Part shown: in pieces, positions 51,873 through 62,700 of the stretch
Position numbering within the stretch: position 1 is the stretch's first letter
How the letters are laid out: each line of letters starts with the position of its first letter
Source of the DNA: Oscillospiraceae bacterium
GTDB taxonomy: Bacteria; Bacillota; Clostridia; Oscillospirales; Oscillospiraceae
DNA length: 64,000 bases
Reading direction: 5' to 3'
NCBI GenBank assembly: GCA_910575265.1
Contig: CAJTEA010000002.1
Span: 187,503-251,502, forward strand
Position numbers and translations under genes: made by a program
The notes under the pieces: model-generated
Seen by the model: only the letters and a program-made list of their open reading frames with translations
What the model was told of the DNA's origin: nothing
Database searches by the model: none

Positions 51873-54374
51873 TTGAAGTACGATTTTACCGCTATTGAAC
51901 AGAAGTGGCAGACCAGGTGGAAGGATGAGAAGACCTTCGCCTGTGTCAACGGCGACACCAGCAGGCCCAAGTTCTACGGGCTGGTGGAGTTCCCCTACCC
52001 CTCCGCCGCCGGCCTGCATGTGGGCCATCCCCGGCCCTACACCGCTATGGACGTAATCGCCCGGAAGAAGCGGATGGACGGTTATAACGTCCTGTTCCCC
52101 ATCGGCTATGACGCCTTTGGCCTGCCTACCGAGAACTTCGCCATCAAGAACCACATCCACCCCGCCGTGATTACCAAACAGAACATTGAGAACTTCACCC
52201 GGCAGCTCCACATGCTGGGCTACTCCTTCGATTGGGACCGGGTGGTGGACACCACTGACCCCAGCTACTACAAGTGGACCCAGTGGATTTTCCTCCAGCT
52301 CTACAAGCACGGTCTGGCCTACAAGACCACCATGCCAGTGAACTGGTGCACCTCCTGCAAGTGCGTGCTGGCCAACGAGGAGGTGGTGGAGGGCGTCTGC
52401 GAGCGGTGCGGCGCTCCGGTGGTCCGAAAGGAGAAGTCCCAGTGGATGCTGAAGATTACCGCCTACGCCCAAAAGCTTATCGACGGGCTGGACACCGTGG
52501 ACTTCATCGACCGGGTGAAGACCCAGCAGCGCAACTGGATCGGCCGGTCCACCGGCGCGGAAGTCACCTTCCAGGCCACCACCGGAGACGACATCGTGGT
52601 CTTCACCACCCGGGCTGACACCATCTTCGGCGTGACCTATATGGTCATCTCCCCGGAGCACCACTTTGTTCAGGACTGGAAGGACAGGCTGATCAACTGG
52701 GATGAGGTGGCCGCCTACGTGGAGGAGGCCGGAAGGAAGTCCGACTTCGAGCGCACCGAGCTGGCCGCCGACAAGGAGAAGACCGGCGTGATGCTCCAGG
52801 GCGTGAAGGCGATTAACCCCGTCAACGGGAAAGAGGTGCCCATCTTCATCTCCGATTACGTGCTGGCCTCCTACGGCACCGGCTGCGTCATGGGCGTGCC
52901 TGGCCACGACGGCCGTGACTGGGCCTTCGCCAAGAAGTTTGGCCTGCCTATCATTGAAACCGCCGCCGGCGGCGACGTGCAGAAGGAGGTCTACACCACC
53001 TCCGACACCGACCTGATTGTCAACTCCGCCCAATTCAACGGCATGACCGTGGCCCAGGCCAAGGAGGCCATTGTGGACTGGCTGGAGGAGAAGGGCATCG
53101 GCCACCGTCAGGTGAACTACAAGCTCCGGGACTGGGTGTTCTCCCGCCAGCGGTACTGGGGCGAGCCCATCCCTATGGTGTGGTGCGACAAATGCGGCTG
53201 GGTCCCCCTGCCCGAGGACCAGCTGCCCCTGCTTCTGCCCGAGGTGGAGTCCTACGAGCCCACCGACAACGGCGAGAGCCCCATCGCCAAAATGACTGAC
53301 TGGGTAAACACCACCTGTCCCTGCTGCGGCGGTCCCGCCAAGCGGGAGACGGACACCATGCCCCAGTGGGCTGGATCCAGCTGGTACTTCCTGCGGTATA
53401 TGGACCCCCACAACGACAAGGCCCTGGCCTCCAAGGAAGCCCTGGACTACTGGGGCCAGGTGGATTGGTACAACGGCGGCATGGAGCACACCACCCTCCA
53501 TTTACTCTACTCCCGGTTCTGGAATAACTTCCTCCACGACATCGGCGTCATTCCCCACGCCGAGCCCTACGCCAAGCGCACCAGCCACGGCATGATTCTG
53601 GGCAAGAACCCCCACTATGTGGGCAGCGTGGAGACCGAGGAGGAGAAGCAGGCCCTCATCGACAAATACGGCAGCCAGGCCATGCGGCCCTCCGTGAAAA
53701 TGTCCAAGTCTCTGGGCAACGTGGTCAACCCTGACGATGTGATCCGGGACTACGGCGCGGACACCATGCGGCTGTATATCATGTTCATCGGCGACTTCGA
53801 GAAAACCGCCACCTGGTCGGATGAATCGGTCCGGGGCTGCAAGAAGTTCCTGGACCGGGTGTGGAACCTGAACGAGAAGCTGAGGGATGGGGACGACTAT
53901 TCCGCCGAGAATGAGCAGGCCATCCACAAGGCCATCAAGAAGGTCTCCGGCGACATTGAGGCTATGAAGTTCAATACCGCCATCGCCGCGCTCATGTCCC
54001 TGGTCAACGACTTCTACGCCAAGGGAGCCACCAGGGGCGACTACAAGGCCCTGCTGCTCATGCTCTCCCCCTTCGCCCCCCACCTGTGCGAGGAGCTGTG
54101 GGAACTGAACGGCTATGGCGGACAGGTATGCCTCCAGTCCTGGCCAGAGTATGACGAGAGTAAGACCGTGGCCGCCACCACCCGGATGGCCGTCCAGGTG
54201 GGCGGCAAGGTGAAGGCCAACATCGTGGTCCCCGCCGACGCCTCCGACGAGGACGTGGTGGCCGCCGCCCTGTCCGAGCCCAAGATCGCCAAACTGGCCG
54301 AGGGGATGCGGCTGGTCAAGTCCATCGTGGTCAAGGGCAAGCTGGTCAGCCTGATTTTCAAGGCACAGGCGTAA
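51873..54374 (+). CDS. leuS: Leucyl-tRNA synthetase
   Basis: Charges tRNA-Leu. 833 residues: class I HIGH motif as HVGHP in SAAGLHVGHPRPYTA, a zinc-type module (CTSCKCVLANEEVVEGVCERC), the CP1 editing domain with TTRADTIFGVTYMV, SRQRYWGEPIPM, KMSKS in SVKMSKSLGN, and an anticodon-binding C-terminus. TTG 51873 (KYDFTAIEQKWQ) gives the conserved N-terminus. GTG 51864 is an alternative. AGGAG lies 12 bases upstream of the TTG and only 3 before the GTG, so the start is uncertain. Confidence 0.96.
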   Translation: MKYDFTAIEQKWQTRWKDEKTFACVNGDTSRPKFYGLVEFPYPSAAGLHVGHPRPYTAMDVIARKKRMDGYNVLFPIGYDAFGLPTENFAIKNHIHPAVITKQNIENFTRQLHMLGYSFDWDRVVDTTDPSYYKWTQWIFLQLYKHGLAYKTTMPVNWCTSCKCVLANEEVVEGVCERCGAPVVRKEKSQWMLKITAYAQKLIDGLDTVDFIDRVKTQQRNWIGRSTGAEVTFQATTGDDIVVFTTRADTIFGVTYMVISPEHHFVQDWKDRLINWDEVAAYVEEAGRKSDFERTELAADKEKTGVMLQGVKAINPVNGKEVPIFISDYVLASYGTGCVMGVPGHDGRDWAFAKKFGLPIIETAAGGDVQKEVYTTSDTDLIVNSAQFNGMTVAQAKEAIVDWLEEKGIGHRQVNYKLRDWVFSRQRYWGEPIPMVWCDKCGWVPLPEDQLPLLLPEVESYEPTDNGESPIAKMTDWVNTTCPCCGGPAKRETDTMPQWAGSSWYFLRYMDPHNDKALASKEALDYWGQVDWYNGGMEHTTLHLLYSRFWNNFLHDIGVIPHAEPYAKRTSHGMILGKNPHYVGSVETEEEKQALIDKYGSQAMRPSVKMSKSLGNVVNPDDVIRDYGADTMRLYIMFIGDFEKTATWSDESVRGCKKFLDRVWNLNEKLRDGDDYSAENEQAIHKAIKKVSGDIEAMKFNTAIAALMSLVNDFYAKGATRGDYKALLLMLSPFAPHLCEELWELNGYGGQVCLQSWPEYDESKTVAATTRMAVQVGGKVKANIVVPADASDEDVVAAALSEPKIAKLAEGMRLVKSIVVKGKLVSLIFKAQA

Positions 54375-54402
54375 CATTCACAGGCTGTTTACAAATCTTC
54401 TC

Positions 54403-54431
54403 TTGACAGATGGCCCAAAAGGCAATATAAT
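54403..54431 (+). promoter_or_regulatory. Consensus sigma-A promoter of rpsU
   Basis: TTGACA (54403-54408), 17 bp, TATAAT (54426-54431): a perfect match to both hexamers. Confidence 0.92.
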
Positions 54432-54509
54432 GGTAATGTTAAAGCCATAAACATGGCCCTACGTGAGCGGGAGATTTACCCCGCCGCGCGCGGAGGGAGG
54501 GAAATATAA

Positions 54510-54692
54510 ATGTCGGAAGTCCGTGTGAGAGAAAACGAGTCTCTGGAGAGCGCCCTGAAGCGCTTTAAGCGCAGCTGCGCCAAGTCCGGAGTGCTGGCCG
54601 AGGTTCGCAAGCGTGAGCACTACGAGAGCCCCAGTGTCAAGCGCCGCAAGAAGTCTGAGGCCGCCCGCAAGAACCGCAAGAAGTTCTATTGA
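54510..54692 (+). CDS. rpsU: 30S ribosomal protein S21
   Basis: Small-subunit protein near the mRNA exit path. 60 residues: [20 protein letters not shown], then [20 protein letters not shown] and a Lys/Arg-rich tail. Full length. ATG 54510 after GGGAGGGAAATATAA. Confidence 0.97.
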   Translation: MSEVRVRENESLESALKRFKRSCAKSGVLAEVRKREHYESPSVKRRKKSEAARKNRKKFY

Positions 54693-54757
54693 TTTTATCC
54701 GAACACGCCGAAGCGTTGGGTTCTCCCTGACAGGGGTATCTACGATTTGGGGAAATT

Positions 54758-54802
54758 CCCTGGCAGGAATCGCGCTTAGATTTCCTGCTGGGGCTTTCTT
54801 TG
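54758..54802 (+). terminator. Terminator after rpsU
   Basis: Stem CCCTGGCAGGAA (54758-54769) with TTCCTGCTGGGG (54782-54793, G-U pairs allowed), followed by CTTTCTTTG. Confidence 0.6.
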
Positions 54803-54849
54803 TCCGGCCAAGTCTCCTATTTTGATTCATCCCGAAGGAGTGGTTCTCC

Positions 54850-56070
54850 ATGGTAAACGTAAATGAAAACTTCTTGAAGCTGCCCGGCAGCTATCTCTTT
54901 TCCGAGGTGGCCCGGCGCGTCAGCGCGTACACCGCCGCCCATCCCGAGGCAAAGATCATCAAGCTGTCCATCGGCGACGTGACCCGTCCCCTGGTCCCCG
55001 AGGTCATCAGAGCTATGCGCGGCGCGGTGGACGAAATGGGCACGGTGGAGGGCTTCCGCGGCTACGGCCCGGAACAGGGCTATGAGTTCCTGCGCCAGGC
55101 CATCGCCCAGGGCGATTACACCGCCCGGGGTGTGGACATCCAGCCGGGAGAAATTTTCGTCTCCGACGGCGCCAAGAGTGACTGCGGCAACATCGGCGAT
55201 ATTTTCGGCGTGGACAACGTGGTCGCCGTGTGCGACCCGGTTTACCCCGTCTATGTGGACACCAACGCCATGGCCGGCCGCGCGGGGGAATATCAGGAGG
55301 AGCTGGGCAAATGGAACCGTCTGATTTATATGCCCTGCGTGGAGGCCAACGGCTTTTCCCCTGAGCCTCCCCAGAAGATCCCGGATATCATCTATCTCTG
55401 CTCCCCCAACAACCCCACCGGCGCGGTCATCAGCCGGGAACAGCTGAAGGTGTGGGTGGACTACGCCAACACCCACGGCTCGGTGATCCTCTATGACTCC
55501 GCTTATGAGGCCTTTATCACCAGCGAGGATGTGCCCCATACCATTTTTGAGATCGAAGGAGCCCGCACCTGCGCCATTGAGTTCCGGTCTTTTTCCAAAA
55601 CCGCGGGCTTCACCGGCAACCGCTGCGCCTACACGGTGGTGCCTATGGAGCTGGAACGGGGCGGGGTGAAGCTGAACACCCTGTGGAACCGCCGCCAGAC
55701 CACCAAGTTCAACGGCGTGCCCTATGTGGTCCAGCGGGGAGCCGCCGCCATCTACACCCCGGAGGGCCGGGCCCAGGTGACGGCGAATATCGACTACTAC
55801 CGGGCCAACGCCCGGGTAATCCGGGAGGGCCTGACCTCCGCCGGTCTGACCTGCTTCGGCGGGGTGGACGCCCCCTACATCTGGCTCAAGACCCCCGGCG
55901 GCGCGGGCTCCTGGGACTTCTTCGACCGGGTGCTGGCCGAGGCCAACGTGGCAACCACCCCCGGCGCCGGCTTCGGCCCCAGCGGAGAGGGCTATATCCG
56001 CCTCACCGCCTTCGGCGACGCGGAGGCCACCAAAACCGCGGTGGAGCGGGTTAAGGATATGTTCCGGTAA
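54850..56070 (+). CDS. dapL: LL-diaminopimelate aminotransferase
   Basis: Converts tetrahydrodipicolinate to LL-diaminopimelate in one step for lysine and peptidoglycan. 406 residues: [51 protein letters not shown], and the PLP lysine in [14 protein letters not shown]. The GDVTRPL and FSKTAGFTG blocks distinguish DapL from general aminotransferases. ATG 54850, AAGGAG upstream. Confidence 0.95.
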   Translation: MVNVNENFLKLPGSYLFSEVARRVSAYTAAHPEAKIIKLSIGDVTRPLVPEVIRAMRGAVDEMGTVEGFRGYGPEQGYEFLRQAIAQGDYTARGVDIQPGEIFVSDGAKSDCGNIGDIFGVDNVVAVCDPVYPVYVDTNAMAGRAGEYQEELGKWNRLIYMPCVEANGFSPEPPQKIPDIIYLCSPNNPTGAVISREQLKVWVDYANTHGSVILYDSAYEAFITSEDVPHTIFEIEGARTCAIEFRSFSKTAGFTGNRCAYTVVPMELERGGVKLNTLWNRRQTTKFNGVPYVVQRGAAAIYTPEGRAQVTANIDYYRANARVIREGLTSAGLTCFGGVDAPYIWLKTPGGAGSWDFFDRVLAEANVATTPGAGFGPSGEGYIRLTAFGDAEATKTAVERVKDMFR

Positions 56071-56094
56071 AACGCCGCTTTTTGAAAAAAAGAC

Positions 56095-56123
56095 TTGCAT
56101 TTCCACAAAGTATCTGGTATGAT
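56095..56123 (+). promoter_or_regulatory. Sigma-A promoter of rpmB
   Basis: TTGCAT (56095-56100), 17 bp, TATGAT (56118-56123). Confidence 0.8.
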
Positions 56124-56195
56124 ATCAGTCGAAGCTTTTTTGAAAGGCGATTTTCCACGGATTTTACAGATTCTCATAGCGAGGAGGTTAGCAAC

Positions 56196-56384
56196 ATGGC
56201 CAAATGCGAATTTTGCGACAAGGGCGTGACCTTCGGCATCAAGGTTTCCCACTCCCACCGCCGCTCCAACCGCACCTGGAAGCCCAACGTGAAGCGGGTG
56301 AAGGCGATCGTGGACGGCACTCCCACCCACGTTTACGTCTGCACCAGATGCCTCCGTTCCGGTAAGGTCACCCGCGCTGTGTAA
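56196..56384 (+). CDS. rpmB: 50S ribosomal protein L28
   Basis: 62 residues: CEFCDKGVTFGIKVSHSHRR, then RTWKPNVKRVKAIVDGT and CTRCLRSGKV. The two CxxC pairs make the zinc-binding (C+) form of L28. ATG 56196 with GAGGAGGTTAGCAAC upstream. Confidence 0.97.
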   Translation: MAKCEFCDKGVTFGIKVSHSHRRSNRTWKPNVKRVKAIVDGTPTHVYVCTRCLRSGKVTRAV

Positions 56385-56398
56385 TGGAACATAAAAAG

Positions 56399-56429
56399 TC
56401 TCTCGTGTATTATGCACGGGGGATTTTTT
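56399..56429 (+). terminator. Terminator after rpmB
   Basis: 9-bp stem TCTCTCGTG / CACGGGGGA (with G-U pairs), 7-base loop, then TTTTTT. Confidence 0.8.
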
Positions 56430-56463
56430 ATGTTCTCAGAACCCTGGAATCTGGGATAACCGA

Positions 56464-56493
56464 TTGACAGAAAACCCCTCTTTCGATTATACT
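56464..56493 (+). promoter_or_regulatory. Sigma-A promoter of the hprK operon
   Basis: TTGACA (56464-56469), 18 bp, TATACT (56488-56493). Confidence 0.8.
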
Positions 56494-56565
56494 AAAAGAA
56501 GGAAAATACCGGGAGCAGAGCGGTCGCTGGCGGTATGTACCACATGGACGAGAGGAGATTGATTC

Positions 56566-57519
56566 ATGGAAGAGCAGCAAAAGAGCGTAAAGCTGGGAGA
56601 AATCATTCAGGAGTTTAACCTGGAAATTCTGCGCACGGCCCCTGATTATGAAAACGTGCCCCTGCGGGCGCTGGACATCAACCGGCCTGGCCTGCCCCTG
56701 ACAGGATTTTTTGAGCACTTCGACACGGAGCGGCTGCTGCTCATCGGCCTGACGGAGAACACCTATCTGGCCGGCCTGACCTCCGAGCGGCGGCGGGAGA
56801 GCTTTGACCGTCTGCTGTCCTACCCGGTGCCCGCGCTGATCCTCACCCGGGGGCTGGAGCCCTTCCCGGAGTGCTTGGAGATGGCGGAAAAGCACCACCG
56901 GACGGTGCTGCGCAGTACGCTCCAGACCTCCATTTTTATGAGCGCCCTGATAAGCACCATGTACAACCACCTGGCCCCCCAGATCACCCGGTCCGGCGTA
57001 ATGCTGGAGGTCTACGGCGAGGGCGTCCTCATCCAGGGCGAGTCCGGCGTGGGCAAGAGCGAGGTAGCCATTGAGCTGCTCAAGCGGGGCCACCGGCTGG
57101 TGGCGGACGACGCGGTAGAAATCAAGGAGACCAGCCGGCACACCCTTCTGGCCACCTCGCCCGAGCTGATCCGGGGCTATATGGAACTGCGGGGCATCGG
57201 CGTCATCGACATCGGTCGCCTGCTGGGTATGGGCGCTATCAAGCCCTTCCAGGAGATCGACCTGGTCATCAACCTGGAGCCTTGGAATGACAAGGCGGTG
57301 TATGACCGCTTTGGCCTGGAGTCCCACTTCACCGAGATCATGAGCGTTCAGGTCCCCTGTACCACCATCCCGGTGAAGCCGGGACGAAACCTGGCCAGCA
57401 TCGTGGAGGTGGCCGCTATGAACAACCGCAACCGCAAGATGGGCCACAACGCGGCCCAGGAGCTGACCGAGCGGATGGATAAGCTGTTTCAGGAGCAAAT
57501 GGAAGGAGGAACAAACTGA
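56566..57519 (+). CDS. hprK: HPr kinase/phosphorylase
   Basis: Phosphorylates HPr on Ser46, controlling carbon catabolite repression. 317 residues: an N-terminal regulatory domain (1-130), catalytic core with P-loop GESGVGKSEVAIELLKRG, DDAVEI, RGIGVIDIGRLLGMGAI, and the C-terminal HPrK signature VPVKPGRN-like TTIPVKPGRNLASIVEVAAM. ATG 56566. Stop overlaps the next ATG (TGATG). Confidence 0.96.
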   Translation: MEEQQKSVKLGEIIQEFNLEILRTAPDYENVPLRALDINRPGLPLTGFFEHFDTERLLLIGLTENTYLAGLTSERRRESFDRLLSYPVPALILTRGLEPFPECLEMAEKHHRTVLRSTLQTSIFMSALISTMYNHLAPQITRSGVMLEVYGEGVLIQGESGVGKSEVAIELLKRGHRLVADDAVEIKETSRHTLLATSPELIRGYMELRGIGVIDIGRLLGMGAIKPFQEIDLVINLEPWNDKAVYDRFGLESHFTEIMSVQVPCTTIPVKPGRNLASIVEVAAMNNRNRKMGHNAAQELTERMDKLFQEQMEGGTN

Positions 57520-58475
57520 TGGACTACATCGGAATTGACGTAGGCGGCACCAATCTGGTGGCCGGCCTGGTGAACGAGCTGGGACATATCTTCAACAAGG
57601 TGAGCACACCCGTGCCCAAGGATATGACGGCGGAGCAGTTTGCCGCGGAGCTGGTTCGGATGGCCCGCCGGCTGTGCGAGGTGGGGGAGGTTGACCCGGC
57701 CAAGCTCAAATCGGTGGGCATCGGCCTGCCCGGCGTGGTGGACAACAAGGCCGGACTGTTTGTTCAAAACCCCAACATGCCCTTCCGGGACAAGAATGTG
57801 CCCCTGCGGGAGCTGTTCCAAAAGGAGTGGGACATTCCCGTCTTTCTGGGCAACGACGCCAACTGCGCCGCCGTGGGCGAGTACTGGGCGGGCGCGGCCA
57901 AGGGCTGCGACCCGGCGGTGATGGTCACCCTTGGCACCGGCATCGGCGGCGGCATGATTATCGACGGCAAGCTGTTCACCGGCTTCGCCAACTCCGGCAT
58001 GGAGATCGGTCACATGATTATCCAGCCCAACGGCATCCTGTGCGGCTGCGGCGGCCGGGGCTGCTGGGAGAAATACGGCTCCGCCAGCGCCCTGATTCAG
58101 CTGGCCCGGCTGGAGATGGAGCGGGACCGGAGCAGCGAGATGTGGACGATTACAGACGGCGACAGCTTTAAGGTGAGCGGCCGCACCCCCTTCCAGGCCG
58201 CCCGCCTGGGAGACGCCGCCGCCAAGCGGGTGCTGGCCAACTACCTCCAGGGGCTTTCCATCGGTATGATCAACCTGGTGAATATCATCCAGCCGGAGAT
58301 CATCTGTCTGGGCGGCGGTGTAAGCAACGCCGAGGACGACCTGCTTCTGGACCCCCTGCGCGAGCTGGTCTGGCGGGGCAGCTTCGACAAAAGCCACCAC
58401 ACCCGCATCGAAAAGGCCTCCCTGGGCAACGACGCCGGCGTGGTCGGCGCGGCGCTGCTGTGCAATCTGGTATAA
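57519..58475 (+). CDS. glcK: ROK-family glucokinase
   Basis: Phosphorylates glucose with ATP. 318 residues: GIDVGGTNLVAGLVNELG (ATP loop), IGLPGVVDNKAG, the sugar-contacting Glu/His in MEIGHMIIQPNG, and the zinc motif CGCGGRGCWEKYGSASAL. Coupled to hprK by stop-start overlap, so glucose phosphorylation and catabolite control are co-expressed. Confidence 0.93.
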   Translation: MDYIGIDVGGTNLVAGLVNELGHIFNKVSTPVPKDMTAEQFAAELVRMARRLCEVGEVDPAKLKSVGIGLPGVVDNKAGLFVQNPNMPFRDKNVPLRELFQKEWDIPVFLGNDANCAAVGEYWAGAAKGCDPAVMVTLGTGIGGGMIIDGKLFTGFANSGMEIGHMIIQPNGILCGCGGRGCWEKYGSASALIQLARLEMERDRSSEMWTITDGDSFKVSGRTPFQAARLGDAAAKRVLANYLQGLSIGMINLVNIIQPEIICLGGGVSNAEDDLLLDPLRELVWRGSFDKSHHTRIEKASLGNDAGVVGAALLCNLV

Positions 58476-58500
58476 AAGAGCATACAAAATTCCCAAAAAG

Positions 58501-58527
58501 CCCGGATCCTCGGCGAGGGGATCCGGG
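58501..58527 (+). other. Intercistronic hairpin between glcK and the DUF4317 gene
   Basis: CCCGGATCC ... GGATCCGGG with an inner CCTC / GAGG extension; no T run follows, so more likely a processing or partial-termination element. Confidence 0.5.
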
Positions 58528-58556
58528 TCTATCATTCAAACGAAGTGAGGTACTCC

Positions 58557-59693
58557 ATGAATCTGAAAGAAGTCAGTGAGCTGCGCCGCCGGTGGCGGCC
58601 GGAGAAAAACGCGGTCAGCCGGATTTACGGCTGCCTGGTCAACGCCAACAAAGAGATTGTCGCCGATCTGGACGAATCCCTGGGCATCATGTCCCAGGAG
58701 GAGACGGAAAAATATTTGGGCTTTTTGAAAAAGGCGCTGTCCGGGACGCTGGGCAAAAACCTGATCGACATTATCTTTTCCACCCAGCAGGTGATGGACA
58801 GCGAGGAGCACCGCCTCCTCATGGAGCTGCGCTCCAGCCAGCTGAAGGACGGTCCGGTCCGGCAGGCCTTTTACCAGAAGGTAATCGAGAGCCTGGACAT
58901 GGGCGGCGGCAGCTATCTGCTCCTGCTGGCCCACGATACATATGATGTGCCCCACCAGGACAGAGACGGCGAGGAGCGGGAGGACGCCTCGGAGGAGGTG
59001 TTTTCCTATGTTCTGTGCTGCGTCTGCCCGCTGAAGCTGAGCAAGCCGGAGCTGAACTACTACCCCGGAGACAACGAATTCCACTGCGCCGTCAGCCAGA
59101 CGGTGGCGCCTCCGGAGCTGGGCTTCCTGTTCCCCGCCTTTGATGACCGGACCGCCAACATCTACAACGCCCTGTTCTACTCCCGCAAACCAGACGAGCT
59201 GCACCAGGAGTTCATCGACGCCGTGTTCCACACCGAGCCGCCCATGTCCGCCGCGGAGCAGAAGGAGACCTTTCAAAGCGTGTTGTCAGAGACCCTGGAG
59301 GACGCCTTCAATGTGGAGGTGGCCCAGGCGGTCCATGAGCAGCTCACCGACCGGATCACCCAGCACAGGGAGAGCAAAAACCCGGAACCCCTGGCCCTGA
59401 CCGCCCGGGAGGTGGGCATTATCCTCCAGGACTGCGGGGTGGTTCAGGAGCGGGTAGACAGCTTCCAGGCGCGGTGTGACGAGCAGTTCGGCGCCGGGGC
59501 CGCCTTAAGCCCGGCCAACCTCATCGACGCGGGCCGGTTTGAGCTGAAAACCGCCCAGGCCAAGGTGTCGGTTACCCCGGAGAACAGCTATCTGGTGGAG
59601 ACCCGTGTCATCGACGGCAAAAAGTACATTCTGGTCCCGGCCGAGGAGGCCGTGGAGGTCAACGGTTTGGCTGTCCGCTTCGCGGCGGAATAG
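58557..59693 (+). CDS. DUF4317-family protein
   Basis: Function unknown. 378 residues, soluble, no signal or membrane helix. It starts MNLKEVSELRRRWRPEKNAV, the conserved N-terminus of this Firmicutes family, and has a DDRTANIYNALFYSR block near residue 200. ATG 58557 has GAGG six bases upstream; an in-frame GTG 58545 overlaps that site. Placed between glcK and addB. Confidence 0.82.
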   Translation: MNLKEVSELRRRWRPEKNAVSRIYGCLVNANKEIVADLDESLGIMSQEETEKYLGFLKKALSGTLGKNLIDIIFSTQQVMDSEEHRLLMELRSSQLKDGPVRQAFYQKVIESLDMGGGSYLLLLAHDTYDVPHQDRDGEEREDASEEVFSYVLCCVCPLKLSKPELNYYPGDNEFHCAVSQTVAPPELGFLFPAFDDRTANIYNALFYSRKPDELHQEFIDAVFHTEPPMSAAEQKETFQSVLSETLEDAFNVEVAQAVHEQLTDRITQHRESKNPEPLALTAREVGIILQDCGVVQERVDSFQARCDEQFGAGAALSPANLIDAGRFELKTAQAKVSVTPENSYLVETRVIDGKKYILVPAEEAVEVNGLAVRFAAE

Positions 59694-59717
59694 ACATAAG
59701 ACAGGGAGGGACGCGCT

Positions 59718-62700
59718 TTGTTAACGCTTTTACTGGGCCGCGCCGGCGCGGGAAAGACCACCGTGGTATTGGGCCGCCTGTGCGGGGCGGGACAGGAGCG
59801 CCCCCAGGTGCTGCTGGTGCCGGAGCAGCAGTCCCATGAAACGGAGCGGGCGCTGTGCGGGGTGGGCGGACCCCAGGCCAGTCTGTATGCCGAGGTGCTG
59901 TCCTTCTCCCGTCTGGCCAACCGGATCTTTCAGACCGCCGGCGGTCTGGGAGAGGAGGAGCTGGACGGCGGGGGCCGGCTGCTGCTCATGTACCGGGCGG
60001 TTCGGAGCGCCTCCCACAGCCTGACGGTCTACGCCCGCCCCTCCAAACGGCCCGCCTTTCTCACCTCGCTGCTGTCCACGGCGGACGAGCTGAAAAGCTG
60101 CTGTGTCCCGCCTCAGGCGCTGATTCAGGCGGGGAGCGATTCTCCCGGCCCCGAGGGGGACAAGCTGCGGGACCTGGGGCTGATATTTGGAGAATACGAC
60201 GCCCTCACCGCCCAGACCGCCCTGGACCCCCGGGATCGGCTCACCCGGGCGGCGGACAAGCTGCGCGCCTGCGGCTGGGCCAGAGGCAAGGATATCTGGT
60301 TGGACGGCTTCACCGACTTCACTCCCCAGCAGGGGGAGCTGCTGCGTATCCTGATGGCCCAGGGCAGCTCCATGACCGTCACGCTCACCTGTGACCACCT
60401 GGAGGAGGACGAGGGGGGGACTGGCATTTTTTCCCCCGCCCGCCGGACGGCGAGCATGCTGCTCCGCCTGGCTCAGAAGGAGGGAATCCCCTGTGAGGTT
60501 GAGCACCTGGCGCCCACCGCGGCCGGAAAAGCGGAGCCGCTGATCCATTTGGAGCGGACACTTTTCGCCGCCGGAGAAAATCCCGCCCCCATCCCCGGCG
60601 GGGGAGCGGTGGAGCTGTTCCAGGCCTCCACCCCCCGGGGGGAGGTGGAGTGGGCCGCCGCCCGGATCCTCCAGCTGGCGCGGGAGGGGACCTGCCGCTT
60701 CCGGGACATCGGCGTGGCCGCCCGAAATTATGGCGACTACCGGGATCTGGTGGAGTCGGTGTTCGGACGGTATGGGGTACCGGTGTTCTCCTCCGCTATG
60801 ACGGATATTTTGGAAAAACCGGTGCTGGCCCTGGTCACCGCCGCTCTGGACACCGTGGCGGGGGGCTACCGCTACGACGATGTGTTCCGATACTTAAAAA
60901 CCGGCCTCACCGACCTGTCTCTGGAGGATACCGATCTGCTGGAGAACTATGTCCTGAAATGGGACATCCGGGGCAGCCGCTGGACCCAGAGTAAGGACTG
61001 GTCCTGGCACCCCAAGGGCTACGGCCTGAAATGGACGGAGAAGGACCGGGCGCTCCTGGCCAGGGCGGACGCCACCCGGCGCCAGGTGACCGCTCCGCTG
61101 GAGACACTGCGGAAAAACAGGGACAAAACCGGGCGGGGACAGGCGGCGGCGCTCTACGCCTTTCTGGAGGAAATCGGCCTGCCGGACCGGCTGGAGGACC
61201 GGATGAACGCGCTCCACGACCGGGGCCAGCCCGCGTTGGCGGAGGAATACCGCCAGCTTTGGGACATCCTGTGCGGCGGGCTGGAGCAGTGCGCCCGGCT
61301 GCTGGGGGACGCCCCCATGGAGCTGGAGGAGTTCGCCCTGCTGTTCCGGCTGGTGCTGTCCCAGTACGATGTGGGCACCATTCCCGTCTCTCTGGACCGG
61401 GTGACGGCGGGAGAAACCACCCGGCAGACCGGGCACCGGGTCAAGGTGCTGTTCCTTCTGGGGGCGGACGACAGCTCCCTGCCCCAGGTAGGGACCGCCC
61501 CCGGCCTGCTGTCCGACGACGACCGTTCCCTCCTGGCCGCCTACGGCTTGGAGCTGGCCCAGTCCCAGCGGGATATGCTCTACCGGGAGATGACCACCAT
61601 CTATCAGATTTGTGCCCGGCCCAGCGAAAAGCTGGTGGTCTCCTGGCCTGCCCAGGGGCCGGGCGGGGAGGAACGCCGTCCCAGCTTTCTGGCTGGTCGG
61701 CTGCGGCTGCTGTTTTCGGATGTGGAGCCCATTCGGGAGGAGGCGTTGAACGGCTCCTTCCGCCTGGAGGCTCCCCTGCCCGCCCTGGAGCAGGCGGGGC
61801 GGGACCGGGACGCCCGCCAGGCGCTGGAGCGGCTTCCCGAATTTCAGACACAGGTGGCCCGTCTGGACCGGGCCTCCGCCTGGGAGCGGGGCAGCCTCTC
61901 CCGCCGGGCGGTGGAGCGGCTCTATGGCAGGCGGGTGCCCATGTCCGCCTCCCGGATGGACAAGTATAAATCCTGCCACTTCTCCTACTTTATGCGCTAC
62001 GGCCTGGAGGCGGAGCCCCGTAAGCCCGCCGGCTTTACAGCCCCGGAGTACGGCACCTTTGTCCACTATGTGCTGGAGCATGTGCTCAGGGACGAGATGT
62101 TCACCCAGACCGCCATTTCTGGCATGGAGGCGGAGAACGGGGCGCGGAAAAAGAAGCTGCGCCGCCTGACCCGCGAGGCGGTGAACCGCTACGTGGCGGA
62201 GGAGCTGGGGGGGCTGGAGGATCAGAGCTCCCGGTTTCAATACCTGTTTCGCCGTCTGCTCCGCTCCGTCCAGGCGGTAGTGGACAACGTGGCGGAGGAG
62301 CTACTGAATTCCCAGTTTAAGCCCATCTCCTTCGAGCTGGGCTTCGGCAGGGACAAGGACCTGCCCCCGGTGGAGCTGACCCGCGCCGGGGTGACCATCA
62401 GCGTCACCGGCTTTGTGGACCGGGTGGACGGCTGGGTGGACAATGGCCGGCTGAACCTGCGGGTGGTGGACTACAAAACAGGCCGCAAAACCTTCGACCT
62501 CACTGAGGTGTGGAACGGCCTGGGACTGCAAATGCTGCTCTACCTCTTTACCCTGGAGGAGAAGGGCCAAGCCCTATACGGCCTGCCAGTGGACGGGGCG
62601 GGAGTACTCTACCTCCCCGCCCGGGAGGCGCTGATTCGGGGCAGCCGGTCCATGAGCGACGAGGAGCTGCGGAAAAAGGTGGACAGGGAGCTGACCCGCC